A stretch of 64,000 bases of DNA, taken from Phylloscopus collybita. Lineage: Eukaryota > Chordata > Aves > Passeriformes > Phylloscopidae. The translations under genes were made by a program, and so were the position numbers. Positions within the stretch are counted from its first letter, which is position 1. The number at the start of each line of letters is the position of its first letter. Below the pieces are notes generated by a model. The model was not told the origin of the DNA. It did not search any database and was given only the letters and a program-made list of their open reading frames with translations. Of this stretch, positions 22,516 to 33,270 are shown piece by piece. The stretch spans positions 57,783,001 through 57,847,000 of the forward strand of contig JAJNNQ010000075.1 of NCBI GenBank assembly GCA_027886175.1, read 5' to 3'.

Positions 22516-22977
22516 AAATCAGAGAACAAAGTCTCACAAACACTCTGGAAAGAAGATATGACCAATTAAACAAAATTTGAAAAAAACGAAAAAACTTGGC
22601 AAACGGAGTCAAGACAACCACACGTGCCGTAATGAAAAGAATGGCGGGGAAAAGAGGCAAACATGACAAAATTATTGCAAAAGTAAATCCTAAATTCGCG
22701 GCAGAAAGATCTACAAAGAGAGAGGAGAAGAAAGTGAAGCAATGAAATATTGCAAAGAAGGAAAAAAAACTCCGACAACAAGTAAAAACCATCCGAGTGA
22801 ATGGGATGACAAGAAGTGCAGGGAAATGGACCGAAGCTTGCCACATGAATGCTCATTGAAATCGCAAGATTTCATTCCCTTTCCTGAAAGGAAAGTCTTC
22901 CTTTCAGGAAAGGGAATGAAATCTTGAAATCAGAGAACAAAGTCTCACAAACACTCTGGAAAGAAGATATGACCAAT

Positions 22978-24212
22978 TAAACAAAATTTGAAAAAAACGA
23001 AAAAACTTGGCAAACGGAGTCAAGACAACCACACGTGCCGTAATGAAAAGAATGGCGGGGAAAAGAGGCAAACATGACAAAATTATTGCAAAAGTAAATC
23101 CTAAATTCGCGGCAGAAAGATCTACAAAGAGAGAGGAGAAGAAAGTGAAGCAATGAAATATTGAAAAGAAGGAAAAAAAACTCCGACAACAAGTAAAAAC
23201 CATCCGAGTGAATGGGATGACAAGAAGTGCAGGGAAATGGACCGAAGCTTGCCACATGAATGCTCATTGAAATCGCAAGATTTCATTCCCTTTCCTGAAA
23301 GGAAAGTCTTCCTTTCAGGAAAGGGAATGAAATCTTGAAATCAGAGAACAAAGTCTCACAAACACTCTGGAAAGAAGATATGACCAATTAAACAAAATTT
23401 GAAAAAAACGAAAAAACTTGGCAAACGGAGTCAAGACAACCACACGTGCCGTAAAGAAAAGAATGGCGGGGAAAAGAGGAACACATGACAAAATTATTGC
23501 AAAAGTAAATCCTAAATTCGCGGCAGAAAGATCTACAAAGAGAGAGGAGAAGAAAGTGAAGCAATGAAGTATTGCAAAGAAGGAAAAAAAAACTCCGACA
23601 ACAAGTAAAAACCATCCGAGTGAATGGGATGACAAGAAGTGCAGGGAAATGGACCGAAGCTTGCCACATGAATGCTCATTGAAATCGCAAGATTTCATTC
23701 CCTTTCCTGAAAGGAAAGTCTTCCTTTCAGGAAAGGGAATGAAATCTTGAAATCAGAGAACAAAGTCTCACAAACACTCTGGAAAGAAGATATGACCAAT
23801 TAAACAAAATTTGAAAAAAACGAAAAAACTTGGCAAACGGAGTCAAGACAACCACACGTGCCGTAATGAAAAGAATGGCGGGGAAAAGAGGCAAACATGA
23901 CAAAATTATTGCAAAAGTAAATCCTAAATTCGCGGCAGAAAGATCTACAAAGAGAGAGGAGAAGAAAGTGAAGCAATAAAATATTGCAAAGAAGGAAAAA
24001 AAAACTCCGACAACAAGTAAAAACCATCCGAGTGAATGGGATGACAAGAAGTGCAGGGAAATGGACCGAAGCTTGCCACATGAATGCTCATTGAAATCGC
24101 AAGATTTCATTCCCTTTCCTGAAAGGAAAGTCTTCCTTTCAGGAAAGGGAATGAAATCTTGAAATCAGAGAACAAAGTCTCACAAACACTCTGGAAAGAA
24201 GATATGACCAAT
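22978..24212 (+). repeat. Trimer HOR (1235 bp), copy 1
   Basis: Order: A with 'attgaaaagaagg'; A with gtaaagaaaag, gaggaacacatg and gaagtattgc; A with gcaataaaata. The middle monomer is an A cassette that ends like B, the reverse of the B/A chimeras elsewhere. Copies 2-4 are at 24213-25447, 26683-27917 and 27918-29152. I saw almost no differences between copies (one is 'cagggaac' near 24990), so this is among the youngest amplifications in the window. Confidence 0.93.
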
Positions 24213-25447
24213 TAAACAAAATTTGAAAAAAACGAAAAAACTTGGCAAACGGAGTCAAGACAACCACACGTGCCGTAATGAAAAGAATGGCGGGGAAAAG
24301 AGGCAAACATGACAAAATTATTGCAAAAGTAAATCCTAAATTCGCGGCAGAAAGATCTACAAAGAGAGAGGAGAAGAAAGTGAAGCAATGAAATATTGAA
24401 AAGAAGGAAAAAAAACTCCGACAACAAGTAAAAACCATCCGAGTGAATGGGATGACAAGAAGTGCAGGGAAATGGACCGAAGCTTGCCACATGAATGCTC
24501 ATTGAAATCGCAAGATTTCATTCCCTTTCCTGAAAGGAAAGTCTTCCTTTCAGGAAAGGGAATGAAATCTTGAAATCAGAGAACAAAGTCTCACAAACAC
24601 TCTGGAAAGAAGATATGACCAATTAAACAAAATTTGAAAAAAACGAAAAAACTTGGCAAACGGAGTCAAGACAACCACACGTGCCGTAAAGAAAAGAATG
24701 GCGGGGAAAAGAGGAACACATGACAAAATTATTGCAAAAGTAAATCCTAAATTCGCGGCAGAAAGATCTACAAAGAGAGAGGAGAAGAAAGTGAAGCAAT
24801 GAAGTATTGCAAAGAAGGAAAAAAAAACTCCGACAACAAGTAAAAACCATCCGAGTGAATGGGATGACAAGAAGTGCAGGGAAATGGACCGAAGCTTGCC
24901 ACATGAATGCTCATTGAAATCGCAAGATTTCATTCCCTTTCCTGAAAGGAAAGTCTTCCTTTCAGGAAAGGGAATGAAATCTTGAAATCAGGGAACAAAG
25001 TCTCACAAACACTCTGGAAAGAAGATATGACCAATTAAACAAAATTTGAAAAAAACGAAAAAACTTGGCAAACGGAGTCAAGACAACCACACGTGCCGTA
25101 ATGAAAAGAATGGCGGGGAAAAGAGGCAAACATGACAAAATTATTGCAAAAGTAAATCCTAAATTCGCGGCAGAAAGATCTACAAAGAGAGAGGAGAAGA
25201 AAGTGAAGCAATAAAATATTGCAAAGAAGGAAAAAAAAACTCCGACAACAAGTAAAAACCATCCGAGTGAATGGGATGACAAGAAGTGCAGGGAAATGGA
25301 CCGAAGCTTGCCACATGAATGCTCATTGAAATCGCAAGATTTCATTCCCTTTCCTGAAAGGAAAGTCTTCCTTTCAGGAAAGGGAATGAAATCTTGAAAT
25401 CAGAGAACAAAGTCTCACAAACACTCTGGAAAGAAGATATGACCAAT
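24213..25447 (+). repeat. Trimer HOR (1235 bp), copy 2
   Basis: Directly follows copy 1. With the B monomer 25448-25860 it forms a four-monomer block repeated at 27918-29565 (offset 3705 bp, nine monomers). Confidence 0.93.
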
Positions 25448-26682
25448 TAAACAAAATTTGAAAAAAACGAAAAAACTTGGCAAACGGAGTCAAAATAAAC
25501 AAAAGTACTCAGGATCAAAAGAATGGCGGGCAAAAGAGGAACACATGACAAAATTATTGCAAAAGTAAATCCTAAATTCGCGGCAGAAAGATCTACAAAG
25601 AGAGAGGAGAATAAAGTGAAGTAATGAAATATTGCAAAGAAGGAAAAAAAAACTCCGACAACAAGTAAAAACCATCCGAGTGAATGGGATGACAAGAAGT
25701 GCCGGGAAATGGACCGAAGCTTGCCACATGAATGCTCATTGAAATCGCAAGATTTCATTCCCTTTCCTGAAAGGAAAGTCTTCCTTTCAGGAAAGGGAAT
25801 GAAATCTTGAAATCAGAGAACAAAGTCTCACAAACACTCTGGAAAGAAGATATGACCAATTAAACAAAATTTGAAAAAAACGAAAAAACTTGGCAAACGG
25901 ACTCAAGACAACCACACGTGCCGTAATGAAAAGAATGGCGGGGAAAAGAGGCAAACATGACAAAATTATTGCAAAAGTAAATCCTAAATTCGCGGCAGAA
26001 AGATCTACAAAGAGAGAGGAGAAGAAAGTGAAGCAATGAAATATTGAAAAGAAGGAAAAAAAACTCCGACAACAAGTAAAAACCATCCGAGTGAATGGGA
26101 TGACAAGAAGTGCAGGGAAATGGACCGAAGCTTGCCACATGAATGCTCATTGAAATCGCAAGATTTCATTCCCTTTCCTGAAAGGAAAGTCTTCCTTTCA
26201 GGAAAGGGAATGAAATCTTGAAATCAGAGAACAAAGTCTCACAAACACTCTGGAAAGAAGATATGACCAATTAAACAAAATTTGAAAAAAACGAAAAAAC
26301 TTGGCAAACGGAGTCAAGACAACCACACGTGCCGTAATGAAAAGAATGGCGGGGAAAAGAGGCAAACATGACAAAATTATTGCAAAAGTAAATCCTAAAT
26401 TCGCGGCAGAAAGATCTACAAAGAGAGAGGAGAAGAAAGTGAAGCAATGAAATATTGCAAAGAAGGAAAAAAAACTCCGACAACAAGTAAAAACCATCCG
26501 AGTGAATGGGATGACAAGAAGTGCAGGGAAATGGACCGAAGCTTGCCACATGAATGCTCATTGAAATCGCAAGATTTCATTCCCTTTCCTGAAAGGAAAG
26601 TCTTCCTTTCAGGAAAGGGAATGAAATCTTGAAATCAGAGAACAAAGTCTCACAAACACTCTGGAAAGAAGATATGACCAAT
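25448..26682 (+). repeat. B, A, A spacer between trimer pairs
   Basis: B (gagaataaag, gtgaagtaatg), A (cggactcaag, attgaaaagaagg), A (consensus). The B is matched at 29153. The following A, A pair is matched at 30388-31209 (offset 4527 bp), the second monomer differing there by cacacg. The two neighbours are thus repeated at different offsets, which shows a later insertion of two monomers (29566-30387). Confidence 0.88.
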
Positions 26683-27917
26683 TAAACAAAATTTGAAAAA
26701 AACGAAAAAACTTGGCAAACGGAGTCAAGACAACCACACGTGCCGTAATGAAAAGAATGGCGGGGAAAAGAGGCAAACATGACAAAATTATTGCAAAAGT
26801 AAATCCTAAATTCGCGGCAGAAAGATCTACAAAGAGAGAGGAGAAGAAAGTGAAGCAATGAAATATTGAAAAGAAGGAAAAAAAACTCCGACAACAAGTA
26901 AAAACCATCCGAGTGAATGGGATGACAAGAAGTGCAGGGAAATGGACCGAAGCTTGCCACATGAATGCTCATTGAAATCGCAAGATTTCATTCCCTTTCC
27001 TGAAAGGAAAGTCTTCCTTTCAGGAAAGGGAATGAAATCTTGAAATCAGAGAACAAAGTCTCACAAACACTCTGGAAAGAAGATATGACCAATTAAACAA
27101 AATTTGAAAAAAACGAAAAAACTTGGCAAACGGAGTCAAGACAACCACACGTGCCGTAAAGAAAAGAATGGCGGGGAAAAGAGGAACACATGACAAAATT
27201 ATTGCAAAAGTAAATCCTAAATTCGCGGCAGAAAGATCTACAAAGAGAGAGGAGAAGAAAGTGAAGCAATGAAGTATTGCAAAGAAGGAAAAAAAAACTC
27301 CGACAACAAGTAAAAACCATCCGAGTGAATGGGATGACAAGAAGTGCAGGGAAATGGACCGAAGCTTGCCACATGAATGCTCATTGAAATCGCAAGATTT
27401 CATTCCCTTTCCTGAAAGGAAAGTCTTCCTTTCAGGAAAGGGAATGAAATCTTGAAATCAGAGAACAAAGTCTCACAAACACTCTGGAAAGAAGATATGA
27501 CCAATTAAACAAAATTTGAAAAAAACGAAAAAACTTGGCAAACGGAGTCAAGACAACCACACGTGCCGTAATGAAAAGAATGGCGGGGAAAAGAGGCAAA
27601 CATGACAAAATTATTGCAAAAGTAAATCCTAAATTCGCGGCAGAAAGATCTACAAAGAGAGAGGAGAAGAAAGTGAAGCAATAAAATATTGCAAAGAAGG
27701 AAAAAAAAACTCCGACAACAAGTAAAAACCATCCGAGTGAATGGGATGACAAGAAGTGCAGGGAAATGGACCGAAGCTTGCCACATGAATGCTCATTGAA
27801 ATCGCAAGATTTCATTCCCTTTCCTGAAAGGAAAGTCTTCCTTTCAGGAAAGGGAATGAAATCTTGAAATCAGAGAACAAAGTCTCACAAACACTCTGGA
27901 AAGAAGATATGACCAAT
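26683..27917 (+). repeat. Trimer HOR (1235 bp), copy 3
   Basis: Same three variant monomers in the same order as 22978-24212, offset 3705 bp (nine monomers). Confidence 0.93.
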
Positions 27918-29152
27918 TAAACAAAATTTGAAAAAAACGAAAAAACTTGGCAAACGGAGTCAAGACAACCACACGTGCCGTAATGAAAAGAATGGCGGGG
28001 AAAAGAGGCAAACATGACAAAATTATTGCAAAAGTAAATCCTAAATTCGCGGCAGAAAGATCTACAAAGAGAGAGGAGAAGAAAGTGAAGCAATGAAATA
28101 TTGAAAAGAAGGAAAAAAAACTCCGACAACAAGTAAAAACCATCCGAGTGAATGGGATGACAAGAAGTGCAGGGAAATGGACCGAAGCTTGCCACATGAA
28201 TGCTCATTGAAATCGCAAGATTTCATTCCCTTTCCTGAAAGGAAAGTCTTCCTTTCAGGAAAGGGAATGAAATCTTGAAATCAGAGAACAAAGTCTCACA
28301 AACACTCTGGAAAGAAGATATGACCAATTAAACAAAATTTGAAAAAAACGAAAAAACTTGGCAAACGGAGTCAAGACAACCACACGTGCCGTAAAGAAAA
28401 GAATGGCGGGGAAAAGAGGAACACATGACAAAATTATTGCAAAAGTAAATCCTAAATTCGCGGCAGAAAGATCTACAAAGAGAGAGGAGAAGAAAGTGAA
28501 GCAATGAAGTATTGCAAAGAAGGAAAAAAAAACTCCGACAACAAGTAAAAACCATCCGAGTGAATGGGATGACAAGAAGTGCAGGGAAATGGACCGAAGC
28601 TTGCCACATGAATGCTCATTGAAATCGCAAGATTTCATTCCCTTTCCTGAAAGGAAAGTCTTCCTTTCAGGAAAGGGAATGAAATCTTGAAATCAGAGAA
28701 CAAAGTCTCACAAACACTCTGGAAAGAAGATATGACCAATTAAACAAAATTTGAAAAAAACGAAAAAACTTGGCAAACGGAGTCAAGACAACCACACGTG
28801 CCGTAATGAAAAGAATGGCGGGGAAAAGAGGCAAACATGACAAAATTATTGCAAAAGTAAATCCTAAATTCGCGGCAGAAAGATCTACAAAGAGAGAGGA
28901 GAAGAAAGTGAAGCAATAAAATATTGCAAAGAAGGAAAAAAAAACTCCGACAACAAGTAAAAACCATCCGAGTGAATGGGATGACAAGAAGTGCAGGGAA
29001 ATGGACCGAAGCTTGCCACATGAATGCTCATTGAAATCGCAAGATTTCATTCCCTTTCCTGAAAGGAAAGTCTTCCTTTCAGGAAAGGGAATGAAATCTT
29101 GAAATCAGAGAACAAAGTCTCACAAACACTCTGGAAAGAAGATATGACCAAT
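27918..29152 (+). repeat. Trimer HOR (1235 bp), copy 4
   Basis: Directly follows copy 3 and is followed by the same B monomer type (29153) that follows copy 2. Confidence 0.93.
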
Positions 29153-31621
29153 TAAACAAAATTTGAAAAAAACGAAAAAACTTGGCAAACGGAGTCAAAA
29201 TAAACAAAAGTACTCAGGATCAAAAGAATGGCGGGCAAAAGAGGAACACATGACAAAATTATTGCAAAAGTAAATCCTAAATTCGCGGCAGAAAGATCTA
29301 CAAAGAGAGAGGAGAATAAAGTGAAGTAATGAAATATTGCAAAGAAGGAAAAAAAAACTCCGACAACAAGTAAAAACCATCCGAGTGAATGGGATGACAA
29401 GAAGTGCCGGGAAATGGACCGAAGCTTGCCACATGAATGCTCATTGAAATCGCAAGATTTCATTCCCTTTCCTGAAAGGAAAGTCTTCCTTTCAGGAAAG
29501 GGAATGAAATCTTGAAATCAGAGAACAAAGTCTCACAAACACTCTGGAAAGAAGATATGACCAATTAAACAAAATTTGAAAAAAACGAAAAAACTTGGCA
29601 AACGGAGTCAAGACAACCACACGTGCCGTAATGAAAAGAATGGCGGGGAAAAGAGGCAAACATGACAAAATGATTGCAAAAGTAAATCCTAAATTCGAGG
29701 CAGAAAGATCTACAAAGAGAGAGGAGAAGAAAGTGAAGCAATGAAATATTGCAAAGAAGGAAAAAAAACTCCGACAACAAGTAAAAACCATCCGAGTGAA
29801 TGGGATGACAAGAAGTGCAAGGAAATGGACCGAAGCTTGCCACATGAATGCTCATTGAAATCGCAAGATTTCATTCCCTTTCCTGAAAGGAAAGTCTTCC
29901 TTTCAGGAAAGGGAATGAAATCTTGAAATCAGAGAACAAAGTCTCACAAACACTCTGGAAAGAAGATATGACCAATTAAACAAAATTTGAAAAAAACGAA
30001 AAAACTTGGCAAACGGAGTCAAGACAACCACCCGTGCCGTAATGAAAAGAATGGCGGGGAAAAGAGGCAAACATGACAAAATTATTGCAAAAGTAAATCC
30101 TAAATTCGCGGCAGAAAGATCTACAAAGAGAGAGGAGAAGAAAGTGAAGCAATGAAATATTGCAAAGAAGGAAAAAAAACTCCGACAACAAGTAAAAACC
30201 ATCCGAGTGAATGGGATGACAAGAAGTGCAGGGAAATGGACCGAAGCTTGCCACATGAATGCTCATTGAAATCGCAAGATTTCATTCCCTTTCCTGAAAG
30301 GAAAGTCTTCCTTTCAGGAAAGGGAATGAAATCTTGAAATCAGAGAACAAAGTCTCACAAACACTCTGGAAAGAAGATATGACCAATTAAACAAAATTTG
30401 AAAAAAACGAAAAAACTTGGCAAACGGACTCAAGACAACCACACGTGCCGTAATGAAAAGAATGGCGGGGAAAAGAGGCAAACATGACAAAATTATTGCA
30501 AAAGTAAATCCTAAATTCGCGGCAGAAAGATCTACAAAGAGAGAGGAGAAGAAAGTGAAGCAATGAAATATTGAAAAGAAGGAAAAAAAACTCCGACAAC
30601 AAGTAAAAACCATCCGAGTGAATGGGATGACAAGAAGTGCAGGGAAATGGACCGAAGCTTGCCACATGAATGCTCATTGAAATCGCAAGATTTCATTCCC
30701 TTTCCTGAAAGGAAAGTCTTCCTTTCAGGAAAGGGAATGAAATCTTGAAATCAGAGAACAAAGTCTCACAAACACTCTGGAAAGAAGATATGACCAATTA
30801 AACAAAATTTGAAAAAAACGAAAAAACTTGGCAAACGGAGTCAAGACAACCACACGTGCCGTAATGAAAAGAATGGCGGGGAAAAGAGGCAAACATGACA
30901 AAATTATTGCAAAAGTAAATCCTAAATTCGCGGCAGAAAGATCTACAAAGAGAGAGGAGAAGAAAGTGAAGCAATGAAATATTGCAAAGAAGGAAAAAAA
31001 ACTCCGACAACAAGTAAAAACCATCCGAGTGAATGGGATGACAAGAAGTGCAGGGAAATGGACCGAAGCTTGCCACACGAATGCTCATTGAAATCGCAAG
31101 ATTTCATTCCCTTTCCTGAAAGGAAAGTCTTCCTTTCAGGAAAGGGAATGAAATCTTGAAATCAGAGAACAAAGTCTCACAAACACTCTGGAAAGAAGAT
31201 ATGACCAATTAAACAAAATTTGAAAAAAACGAAAAAACTTGGCAAACGGAGTCAAGACAACCACACGTGCCGTAATGAAAAGAATGGCGGGGAAAACAGG
31301 CAAACATGACAAAATTATTGCAAAAGTAAATCCTAAATTCGCGGCAGAAAGATCTACAAAGAGAGAGGAGAAGAAAGTGAAGCAATGAAATATTGCAAAG
31401 AAGGAAAAAAAAACTCCGACAACAAGTAAAAACCATCCGAGTGAATGGGATGACAAGAAGTGCAGGGAAATGGACCGAAGCTTGCCACATGAATGCTCAT
31501 TGAAATCGCAAGATTTCATTCCCTTTCCTGAAAGGAAAGTCTTCCTTTCAGGAAAGGGAATGAAATCTTGAAATCAGAGAACAAAGTCTCACAAACACTC
31601 TGGAAAGAAGATATGACCAAT
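29153..31621 (+). repeat. Composite segment built from two earlier blocks
   Basis: Monomers 29153, 29566 and 29977 match 21332-22566; 30388 and 30799 match 25861-26682. The copy at 31210 is a consensus A with a private 'aaacaggc' change. The CACGTG site is lost near 30031 (cccgtg). Confidence 0.85.
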
Positions 31622-33270
31622 TAAACAAAATTTGAAAAAAAAGAAAAATCTTGACAAACGGAGTCAAAATAACCAAAAGTACTCAGGATCAAAAGAATGG
31701 CGGGGAAAAGAGGAACACATGACAAAATTATTGCAAAAGTAAATCCTAAATTCGAGGCGGAAAGATCTACAAAGAGAGAGGAGAAGAAATTGAAGCAATG
31801 AAATATTGCAAAGAAGGAAAAAAAAACTCCGACAACAAGTAAAAACCATCCGAGTGAATGGGATGACAAGAAGTGCAGGGAAATGGACCGAAGCTTGCCA
31901 CATGAATGCTCATTGAAATCGCAAGATTTCATTCCCTTTCCTGAAAGGAAAGTCTTCCTTTCAGGAAAGGGAATGAAATCTTGAAATCAGAGAACAAAGT
32001 CTCACAAACAGTCTGGAAAGAAGATATGACCAATTAAACAAAATTTGAAAAAAACGAAAAAACTTGGCAAACGGACTCAAAATAACCAAAAGTACTCAGG
32101 ATCAAAAGAATGGCGGGCAAAAGAGGAACACATGACAAAATTATTGCAAAAGTAAATCCTAAATTCGCGGCAGAAAGATCTACAAAGAGAGAGGAGAAGA
32201 AAGTGAAGCAATGAAATATTGCAAAGAAAGAAAAAATAACGCCGACAACAAGTAAAAACCATCCGAGTGAATGGGATGACAAGAAGTGCAGGGAAATGGA
32301 CCGAAGCTTGCCACACGAATGCTCATTGAAATCGCAAGATTTCATTCCCTTTCCTGAAAGGAAAGTCTTCCTTTCAGGAAAGGGAATGAAATCTTGAAAT
32401 CAGAGAACAAAGTCTCACAAACACTCTGGAAAGAAGATATGACCAATTAAACAAAATTTGAAAAAAACGAAAAAACTTGGCAAACGGAGTCAAGACAACC
32501 ACACGTGCCGTAATAAAAAGAATGGCAGGGAAAAAAGGCAAACATGACAAAATTATTGCAAAAGTAAATCCGAAATTCGCGGCAGAAAGATCTACAAAGA
32601 GAGAGGAGAAGAAAGTGAAGCAATGAAATATTGCAAAGAAGGAAAAAAAACTCCGACAACAAGTAAAAACCACCCGAGTGAATGGGATGACAAGAAGTGC
32701 AGGGAAATGGACCGAAGCTTGCCACATGAATGCTCATTGAAATCGCAAGATTTCATTCCCTTTCCTGAAAGGAAAGTCTTCCTTTCAGGAAAGGGAATGA
32801 AATCTTGAAATCAGAGAACAAAGTCTCACAAACAGTCTGGAAAGAAGATATGACCAATTAAACAAAATTTGAAAAAAACGAAAAAACTTGGCAAACGGAG
32901 TCAAGACAACCACACGTGCCGTAATGAAAAGAATGGCGGGGAAAAGAGGCAAACATGACAAAATTATTGCAAAAGTAAATCCTAAATTCGCGGCAGAAAG
33001 ATCTACAAAGAGAGAGGAGAAGAAATTGAAGCAATGAAATATTGCAAAGAAGGAAAAAAAAACTCCGACAACAAGTAAAAACCATCCGAGTGAATGGGAT
33101 GACAAGAAGTGCAGGGAAATGGACAGAAGCTTGCCACATGAATGCTCATTGAAATCGCAAGATTTCATTCCCTTTCCTGAAAGGAAAGTCTTCCTTTCAG
33201 GAAAGGGAATGAAATCTTGAAATCAGAGAACAAAGTCTCACAAACACTCTGGAAAGAAGATATGACCAAT
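31622..33270 (+). repeat. B, B, A, A segment with rare variants
   Basis: 31622 is a B copy with tcttgac, gcggggaaaagaggaacac and ggcggaaag. 32035 is a B copy with 'aaagaaagaaaaaataacgcc', seen again only at 42324 and 45206. 32448 and 32859 match 2056-2878. Two monomers here end in 'acagtctgg' (near 32010 and 32834), as does the one before 36151. Confidence 0.85.

Larger units (their letters stand above)
22445..22520. repeat. 8-bp direct repeats TTGAAATC flanking a 60-bp palindromic core
   Basis: TTGAAATC occurs at 22445-22452 and again at 22513-22520, with exactly 60 bp between. The right copy overlaps the last three bases of the palindrome's 3' arm. A third TGAAATC lies inside the end of the 3' arm (22506-22512). 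The arrangement resembles a foldback insertion with a target-site duplication, but it may be chance in A-rich sequence. It also supplies the short repeats used by the 60-bp deletion at 18388. Confidence 0.6.
21332..22566 (+). repeat. Three-monomer segment repeated 7.8 kb downstream, copy 1
   Basis: B (aaataaacaaaag, gtgaagtaatg, gtgccggg), A (aaaatgatt, ttcgaggc, gtgcaagg), A (consensus). The same three occur at 29153-30387, offset 7821 bp (19 monomers). The B copy at 29153 shares an extra change (gagaataaag) with 25448, so it was copied from, or with, that one. Confidence 0.85.
22156..22566 (+). repeat. Reference type A monomer (411 bp consensus)
   Basis: This copy matches the majority base at nearly every position and serves as the reference. 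Counted composition is A182 G89 C69 T71: 38% GC, 66% purine on the + strand, and 11 CpG against about 15 expected. In order it holds A-tracts (22157-22186), the A-type cassette (22201-22253) with CACGTG at 22210, a BglII site (22296), a 20-base purine run (22304-22323), an 8-A run (22351-22358), a HindIII site (22423) and the 62-bp palindrome (22454-22515). The length is divisible by three, but stops close the frames in every copy. A-type starts: 415, 826, 1232, 1643, 2056, 2467, 2879, 3290, 4115, 4526, 4932, 5343, 5756, 6168, 6579, 6990, 7396, 7807, 8220, 8632, 9043, 9867, 10691, 11514, 12332, 13570, 13981, 14393, 15219, 15630, 16042, 17273, 18098, 18450, 18863, 19274, 20097, 20508, 20920, 21745, 22156, 22567, 22978, 23389, 23801, 24213, 24624, 25036, 25861, 26272, 26683, 27094, 27506, 27918, 28329, 28741, 29566, 29977, 30388, 30799, 31210, 32448, 32859, 33685, 34096, 34502, 34913, 35326, 35738, 36563, 36974, 37800, 38211, 38617, 39028, 39442, 39854, 40674, 41085, 41499, 41911, 42737, 43150, 43562, 44800, 45619, 46030, 47681, 48092, 48919, 50158, 50570, 51807, 53045, 54283, 55106, 55517, 56341, 57991, 58403, 58813, 59637, 60048, 61286, 62524, 62935, 63346. 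Confidence 0.95.

Noticed and set aside
22331..22516. Plus-strand 61-codon frame (77 codons in short-palindrome copies)
   Set aside because: It is a Lys/Ser-rich frame across the A-run and palindrome. Length changes follow the 5-bp deletion, and it exists only as a by-product of the repeat.
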